Below are positions 35,266 to 39,781 of a stretch of DNA of 39,781 nt, piece after piece (the first letter of the stretch is position 1; each line of letters opens with the position of its first letter). The stretch spans positions 1-39,781 of the forward strand of contig CANJIM010000026.1 of NCBI GenBank assembly GCA_947474495.1, written 5' to 3'. Position numbers and translations under genes: made by a program. The notes under the pieces were generated by a model. The model searched no databases. It saw nothing but the letters and a program-made list of their open reading frames with translations, and was not told where the DNA came from. The DNA comes from Rhodospirillaceae bacterium (lineage in GTDB: Bacteria > Pseudomonadota > Alphaproteobacteria > SMXQ01).

Positions 35266-36252
35266 TCAGGCATTCAGCATCTCGCGGATTTTTTGGGCGA
35301 TCTGCTGTTCGTTCGGCACGATCAACGGCTCGAGCGCCGTGTTGCAGGGAATGAGCACATTGGGCGCGGCAAGCCGCGCCACCGGCGCATCGAGATAATC
35401 GAAGGCCTGTTCCGAGATGATCGCGGCGATCTCGCCGGTGATGCCGTAATCGAGATGGCCGGCGTCCAGCACCAGGGCGCGCGAGGTCTTGCGCACCGAG
35501 GCGAGGATCGTCTCGCGGTCGAGCGGCACGATGCAGCGCGGATCGACGATCTCGACCGCGATGCCTTCACCCGCCAGGATGTCGGCGGCCTTAGTGGCGA
35601 TCTGCACCATGCGCGACACGGCGACGATGGTGACGTCGCGGCCCTCGCGCACGACATTCGCCTTGCCCAGCGGCACGATGACGTCGCCGTCCGGGATCGG
35701 ACCTTTGACATTGTAGGTCGTGCGGTCCTCGATGAAGACCACCGGATTGTTGTCGCGGATCGCCGCTTTCATCAGGCCCTTGGCGTCGGCCGGCGATTGC
35801 GGCATGACGACCTTGAGGCCCGGCACATGGGCGACCCAGGCATGGAAGCTTTGCGAATGTTGCGGCCCGAGGTTGCCGCCGACGCCGACCGCCGTGCGCA
35901 GCACCAGCGGCACTGTGTAACCGCCCGCCGACATGTAATGGATCTTGGCAGCTTGGTTGACCAGCTGGTCCATCACCAGGGTGATGAAATCGCCGAACAT
36001 CACTTCGACCACCGGACGCAGGCCGGCCATAGCGGCGCCCACCGTCATGCCGAAAATGGCGGGCTCGGAAATCGGCGTATCGACGACGCGGGCCTCGCCA
36101 AACTTCTCGAACAGGCCCTTGGTTTGACCGAACACGCCACCGGCGACGCCAACATCCTCGCCGATGATGCAGACGCGATCGTCGCGCGCCATTTCTTCGA
36201 ACAGGGCTTCGAGGATGGCGTCCTTCACGGTGAGCATCTTCTCACTCGGCAT
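35266..36252 (-). CDS. E1 beta subunit, acetoin/pyruvate dehydrogenase type (pair 2)
   Basis: A 328-residue beta subunit of canonical form. GEDVGVAGGVFGQTKGL begins at residue 31, the catalytic Glu63 lies in DTPISE, and His132 in GPQHSQSFHAW. It overlaps the alpha 2 gene by 11 bases, so the pair is translationally coupled. GGAG inside alpha 2 lies 9 bases before the ATG at 36252; ATG at 36237 (MLTVKDAI) is an alternative. It most resembles AcoB and PdhB. A functional complex would need a lipoyl acyltransferase (E2) and dihydrolipoyl dehydrogenase (E3) encoded elsewhere. Confidence 0.92.
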   Translation of the reverse strand: MPSEKMLTVKDAILEALFEEMARDDRVCIIGEDVGVAGGVFGQTKGLFEKFGEARVVDTPISEPAIFGMTVGAAMAGLRPVVEVMFGDFITLVMDQLVNQAAKIHYMSAGGYTVPLVLRTAVGVGGNLGPQHSQSFHAWVAHVPGLKVVMPQSPADAKGLMKAAIRDNNPVVFIEDRTTYNVKGPIPDGDVIVPLGKANVVREGRDVTIVAVSRMVQIATKAADILAGEGIAVEIVDPRCIVPLDRETILASVRKTSRALVLDAGHLDYGITGEIAAIISEQAFDYLDAPVARLAAPNVLIPCNTALEPLIVPNEQQIAQKIREMLNA

Positions 36253-37243
36253 AGAGATGCTCCATGAGATCGGCCGGCGTCGGCGACTCCAGCTTGCGCG
36301 CCGCCTCGGCGGCTTTCGTCACCGCTGATTTGGCTTCGTCAGCAATGGCGTCGAGCTGCTTCTGCGTCGCCTGCTTCTTGGCGACGAGCTTGCGCGCCAG
36401 CTGCGCGATCGGATCGCGCTTGCGCCAGGCTTTCGTCTCGGCGTCTTCCTTGTAGTCCTGCTTGTCGCCGACATGATGGCCGCTGAAGCGCCAGGTGCTG
36501 CAGATTAGGAAGCTCGGGCCCTTGCCGTCCCGCGCTCGCGCCACCGCCGTGCGCGCCGCTTTTTGCACCGCCAGCACGTCCATGCCGTCGACATGCTCGG
36601 AGGGGATGGCGAAGGCCTTGCCGCGATCGGCGATGTCCTTGCCGGCGGTCACGTCATCGATGCTGGTGAATTCGCCAAAACCGTTGTTCTCGCAGACGAA
36701 CAGCACCGGCAGCTGCCAGATCGCCGCCATATTCATGGCTTCGAACATGATGCCTTGGTTGAGCACGCCGTCGCCAAAGAAGCTGACCGCGACTTGGCCG
36801 GTCTTGCGCAGCTTGGCGGTGAGCGCCGCGCCGGCGGCCAGCGGCACCGAGCCGCCAACGATGCCGGTGGTGCCGAGATTGCCGTTGGCCGGATCGAAGA
36901 TATGCATGGAGCCGCCGCGCCCGAGGCCGTAACCGGCGCGCTTGCCGAGCAGCTCGGCGAACAATTTATCGAGATCGCCGCCCTTGGCGACGCAATGGCC
37001 GTGGCCGCGATGATGGCTGCCGATGAAATCGGTCTGCGCCAGCTCGGCGATGACGCCGGCGGCGACCGCCTCCTGGCCCATGTAGAGATGGACGAGGCCG
37101 GGGATATGGCCACCGAGGAACAGGCGCTGCACGGTCTCCTCGAAAGCGCGGATCGTCGCCATCGTGCGATAGAGCGCGAGGGGCGAGCCTGCGGCTTTAT
37201 TCGGCACCGCTTTTTGCGATTTGACGGCTTTCGCACGCGCCAT
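36242..37243 (-). CDS. E1 alpha subunit, acetoin/pyruvate dehydrogenase type (pair 2)
   Basis: A 333-residue alpha subunit of AcoA/PdhA form. SHHRGHGHCVAKGGD (76-90), LGRGGSMHIFD, GTTGIVGGSVPLAAGAAL and the ThDP-Mg motif GDG (157-159) to NN (186-187) are all in place, with NQG after GDGVL. The SxHRGHGHC and GIVGG patterns favour acetoin dehydrogenase-like E1. A lysine-rich 20-residue N-terminus precedes the fold. AAGGGAGG lies 11 bases before the ATG. This is the first gene of the minus-strand operon alpha 2, beta 2, alpha 1, beta 1. Its promoter lies in the divergent region shared with pair 3. Confidence 0.92.
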   Translation of the reverse strand: MARAKAVKSQKAVPNKAAGSPLALYRTMATIRAFEETVQRLFLGGHIPGLVHLYMGQEAVAAGVIAELAQTDFIGSHHRGHGHCVAKGGDLDKLFAELLGKRAGYGLGRGGSMHIFDPANGNLGTTGIVGGSVPLAAGAALTAKLRKTGQVAVSFFGDGVLNQGIMFEAMNMAAIWQLPVLFVCENNGFGEFTSIDDVTAGKDIADRGKAFAIPSEHVDGMDVLAVQKAARTAVARARDGKGPSFLICSTWRFSGHHVGDKQDYKEDAETKAWRKRDPIAQLARKLVAKKQATQKQLDAIADEAKSAVTKAAEAARKLESPTPADLMEHLYAE

Positions 37244-37352
37244 CGGTCGTCCGCGCCTCCCTTGCGCTTACTTTTCTTGTCGGCTCGCTTGCTGTGAGCC
37301 GGATCAGCCTAACGGCTTTCAACCCACGAGGCCAGCCGACGATTCGGCAAGC

Positions 37353-37381
37353 AAATATGGGCCTTGCCGTCCCATATTTTT
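37353..37381 (+). promoter_or_regulatory. Hairpin in divergent E1 promoter region
   Basis: In the 290 bases between alpha 2 and alpha 3, perfect arms AAATATGGG (37353-37361) and CCCATATTT (37371-37379) flank a 9-base loop. On the plus strand the right arm runs into TTTTT, so it has the form of a small terminator, or attenuator, 153 bases before alpha 3. Equally it could be a dyad bound by a regulator of both operons. A second, weaker stem, CGGCTC (37281-37286) / GAGCCG (37296-37301), is nearer alpha 2. No regulator gene is adjacent. Confidence 0.5.
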
Positions 37382-37533
37382 CCGCGCCGTTTCGTTACGC
37401 CGCGATGATGCGGCGATGGTCGTTTTGCCCTTGATGGCGAAATTTCCCGCTTCTACTGTGGCCGCAGGCAACGCAGAAGCGGCGCGATAATGAAACGCGC
37501 CGACAAGAAAATGAAGACCTCAGGGAGGACCGC

Positions 37534-38523
37534 TTGAACAAGCAAGAGCGCTTGGCGCTGTTCGAATGCATGCTGCGCATTCGCCGTTTCGAGGAGGACG
37601 TCATCCGCCTCGCCATGGCCTATGACTATGTCGGCCGCCAGCATCTCTATATCGGCGCCGAAGGCGCCGGTGCCGGCGCCTGCCTCGCCTTGCACAAGGA
37701 CGACGTCGCCCATACGACACACCGCAACCACGGCTATCTGGTGGCGCGCGGCTCGGACCGCATGGCGATGTTCGCCGAAATTCTGGGCCGCGACGGCGGC
37801 ACCAACAAAGGCCGCGGCGGCCCCTGGCATATCTGCGATCCCGACGTCGGCTTTCATTCGACCTCCGCCATGGTCGGCGGCTCCATCGCGCTCGCCGTCG
37901 GTTCGGCCTACGGCCTGATGAAGCAGAAGAGCCAAGCCATCGCGGTGGCCCATTTCGGCGACGGCACGCTCGACGAAGGCATCGGCTACGAATCGCTGAA
38001 TCTCGCCTCGCTACTCAAACTGCCCGTGCTCTTCATGTGCGAGAATAACGCCAAGCCGGGCCAGCGCCCCTCCTCCATGCTGGCGGCCAAGCATCTGTCG
38101 CATGTGCCCGCCGCCCTCGATATTCCGACCGCGGTGGTCAACGGCGCGAATGTCGAAGAGGTGCACGCGGCGGCGCAAAAGGCCGTCGCGCATGTCCGCT
38201 CCGGCAAGGGCCCTTTCTTCCTGCAAGCCGATCTCGAACGCTGGCCCGGCTCGCATCAAGTCCATGCCGCCTTCCCGACCGGCGTCACCGATATTGCGAT
38301 GGCGTGGGACAGCAGCAAGATCGACGGCAAGCATGCCGATTGGATCAAGACCTACGATCCGATCCTGCGGCATGCCAAGACGCTGCTCGCCGAATCGGTG
38401 GCAACACAAGACGAATTGCTCGCCGTCGATCAGCGCGTCACCGCCGATACGACCAAGGCGCGCGAGACGGCGGAAAAATCGCCCTTCCCCGTGGCGAGCG
38501 ACGCCGCCAAGCAGTTCGCCTGA
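37534..38523 (+). CDS. Thiamine-diphosphate dehydrogenase E1, alpha subunit (pair 3, variant)
   Basis: A 329-residue alpha subunit with GDG at 142-144 and NN at 171-172, the same 26-residue spacing as the other two. It shares the variant blocks of alpha 1: AHTTHRNHGYLVARG, VGFHSTSAMVGGSIALAVG, LDEGIGYESLNLAS, LERWPGSHQVHAAF and DIAMAWDSSKIDGKHADWI. The start is TTG at 37534, 5 bases after GGGAGG; no ATG is available before the conserved RRFEED. beta 3 follows 11 bases after its stop. It is transcribed away from the four-gene operon. Pairs 1 and 3 look like older duplicates of one another, but their substrate is unknown. Confidence 0.9.
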   Translation: MNKQERLALFECMLRIRRFEEDVIRLAMAYDYVGRQHLYIGAEGAGAGACLALHKDDVAHTTHRNHGYLVARGSDRMAMFAEILGRDGGTNKGRGGPWHICDPDVGFHSTSAMVGGSIALAVGSAYGLMKQKSQAIAVAHFGDGTLDEGIGYESLNLASLLKLPVLFMCENNAKPGQRPSSMLAAKHLSHVPAALDIPTAVVNGANVEEVHAAAQKAVAHVRSGKGPFFLQADLERWPGSHQVHAAFPTGVTDIAMAWDSSKIDGKHADWIKTYDPILRHAKTLLAESVATQDELLAVDQRVTADTTKARETAEKSPFPVASDAAKQFA

Positions 38524-38534
38524 GGAGCATCCTG

Positions 38535-39503
38535 ATGACCGAGATGAATTTCGCCGAGGCCCTGGTCGATGCCCTCTGCGTCGCCATGGACGCCGATCCC
38601 AAAGTCTCCATCATCGGCCGCGGCATTTCCGGCCACGGCGCCGAGGCTGGCGCCGACAAACGGCTCGTGCCCTATGGCGATCGCGTGCTCGATCCGCCGA
38701 CCTCCGAGGCCGCCGTCGCCATGTTGGCGCTCGGCGCCTCGATGACCGGCCTGCGCATGTTCCACCATTTCGGCAGCGGCGTGTTCGCCTTCGAGGCGTG
38801 GAACCAGGTGGTCAATGAGGCGGCCAATGCGCGCTACATGTCGGGTGGCCGGCTGAAATCGCCGGTGACCTACTGCATGTTCCACGGCTTGCGCCAGGGC
38901 GGCGGGCCGCAACATTCGGCCAGCCCGCACGGCGCCTATGCGCACAATCCCGGGCTCGAGATCGTCATGCCGGCGACGCCGGCCGACGCCAAAGGCTTGG
39001 TACTGACCTCGATCTACAGCGACAACGCCACCGTCATGCTGGTGCATCCGACGCTGCTCGCCTTGCGCGCCGAGGTGCCGGCTGGCGACTATCGCGTGCC
39101 GTTCGGCAAGGCGGCAGTGCATCGCCAAGGTAAGGATGTCACCATCGTCGCCCTCTCGCGCCAGGTGACTGAGGCGATGAAGGCTGCCGACATTTTGGCC
39201 CAGGAAGGCATCGACGCCGAAGTGGTCGATCCGCGCACACTCGTACCGCTGGACGAAACCGGCATTCTCGCCTCTGTCAAAAAGACCGGACGTTTGGTCA
39301 TCGCCGATGAAGGCCCGAGTTTCGGCAGCGCTTCGGAGATCGCCGCCATGGTCGCCGAAAAGGGCTTTAGCTCCCTGAAGGCGCCGGTCGCGCGCGTCAA
39401 CCGGCCGCATACGCCGGTGCCGTTCAGCCCCGAAATGGAAGCCTTCCTGACGCCGGATGCAGCTAAAATCGCTGCCGCGGCGCGACGGACTGTTGCCGCC
39501 TGA
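38535..39503 (+). CDS. Thiamine-diphosphate dehydrogenase E1, beta subunit (pair 3, variant)
   Basis: A 322-residue beta subunit closest to beta 1 of this window. It keeps Glu58 in DPPTSE and His127 in GPQHSASPH. The GEDV motif is replaced by GRG (28-30). ANARYMSGGRLKSPVTYCMFHGLRQ matches beta 1 in form. The C-terminal domain has DPRTLVPLDETGILASVKKTGRLVI and NRPHTPVPFSPEMEAFLTPDA. The ATG at 38535 follows GAGGA; the long upstream frame overlapping alpha 3 is an artefact. It is probably cotranscribed with alpha 3 and perhaps with the hydrolase gene 129 bases downstream. Confidence 0.88.
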   Translation: MTEMNFAEALVDALCVAMDADPKVSIIGRGISGHGAEAGADKRLVPYGDRVLDPPTSEAAVAMLALGASMTGLRMFHHFGSGVFAFEAWNQVVNEAANARYMSGGRLKSPVTYCMFHGLRQGGGPQHSASPHGAYAHNPGLEIVMPATPADAKGLVLTSIYSDNATVMLVHPTLLALRAEVPAGDYRVPFGKAAVHRQGKDVTIVALSRQVTEAMKAADILAQEGIDAEVVDPRTLVPLDETGILASVKKTGRLVIADEGPSFGSASEIAAMVAEKGFSSLKAPVARVNRPHTPVPFSPEMEAFLTPDAAKIAAAARRTVAA

Positions 39504-39632
39504 ATGAATTCGGGTAGTCTGCTCGCCCGCGCGCGGAAAAGGCGCCAGGCGGCGCGTTCAGCGCCATGAAATGACAAGAACGGCCAGCCGGTTCACGGCG
39601 GCCACAGGGACCATCAGGAAAGGACCAAAGTA

Positions 39633-39781
39633 ATGGGCAGCATGATTCAACTGACGGCATCGGACGGTCATAAGTTCGGGGCCTACAAGGCGGAGCCGTC
39701 GGGCAAGGCGAAGGGCGGCATCGTCCTGATCCAGGAGATCTTCGGCGCCAACAAGCATATCCGCGCGCTGGCCGACGGCTA
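39633..39781 (+). CDS. Dienelactone hydrolase-family protein, 5' part
   Basis: Forty-nine codons run to the window end. The translation starts MGSMIQLTASDGHKFGAYKA and continues KGGIVLIQEIFGANKHIRAL. IVLIQEIFGxNxHIR is the first catalytic-region block of dienelactone hydrolases, in which the Glu takes part in the active site; the nucleophile Cys or Ser lies beyond the window. Family members open dienelactones in chloroaromatic breakdown, but many have other esterase roles. AGGAAAGGA precedes the ATG at 39633. Position after pair 3 hints at a catabolic cluster; the true operon end is not visible. Confidence 0.85.
   Translation, partial: MGSMIQLTASDGHKFGAYKAEPSGKAKGGIVLIQEIFGANKHIRALADG

Noticed and set aside
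33227-35398. 723-codon plus-strand frame across the pair 1 E1 genes
   Set aside because: It is antisense to two clear E1 genes with intact catalytic motifs; its composition is that of a mirror frame.

Overview
The window is a compact, GC-rich chromosomal segment from what looks like an alphaproteobacterium. I infer something near the Rhodospirillales, but sequence reading alone does not fix the genus. The main clues are a PetP/PetR-like MarR plus OmpR-type regulator pair, UbiK, the order lgt / MidA-type methyltransferase / pgeF, the order prs-rplY-pth-ychF with a long Ala/Pro-rich tail on bL25, and a nested-palindrome repeat of a type common between alphaproteobacterial genes. No rRNA, tRNA, CRISPR array, transposase, integrase or phage gene was seen.

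Layout. 1-4.8 kb: a small rubredoxin, a LysR regulator, a TPR-GT41 protein glycosyltransferase and an exported metallo-beta-lactamase-fold protein. 4.8-8.4 kb, minus strand: an aspartate aminotransferase, then a MarR-controlled set (pirin; marR with a TauE/SafE exporter). Promoter and operator sequences of this set can be read directly. 8.5-16.1 kb, plus strand: uvrB, a pteridine reductase-like SDR with folB, uvrC, pgsA, moaD and moaE. 16.1-19.7 kb: ilvE diverging from a MarR / response regulator / sensor kinase operon. 19.8-22.1 kb, minus strand: ubiK, then ybjN-like, proC and a small secreted or anchored protein apparently shortened by an in-frame amber codon. 22.2-31.9 kb, plus strand: hldD, lgt, midA-like, pgeF, a lipoprotein, prs, rplY, pth, ychF and an acyltransferase.

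32.1-39.8 kb is the accessory-looking part. An orphan tripartite-tricarboxylate-transporter-type binding protein converges on a four-gene minus-strand operon of two thiamine-diphosphate E1 alpha/beta pairs. Across a 290-bp divergent promoter region lies a third E1 alpha/beta pair, followed by a dienelactone hydrolase that runs off the end. No E2 or E3 gene is present. Pair 2 looks like ordinary AcoAB/PdhAB. Pairs 1 and 3 share variant motifs and form their own subgroup. This triple-E1 locus is the best candidate for an undescribed catabolic system here.

The most solid regulatory reading is a MarR regulon at 7.0-8.4 kb, with three TTYAA-N2-TTRAA operators lying on two recognisable promoters. 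Other points of interest are a cluster of DnaA-box-like sequences beside an AT-rich core upstream of uvrC, a probably leaderless MarR transcript, and a 22-residue hydrophobic reading frame overlapping a lipoprotein gene.
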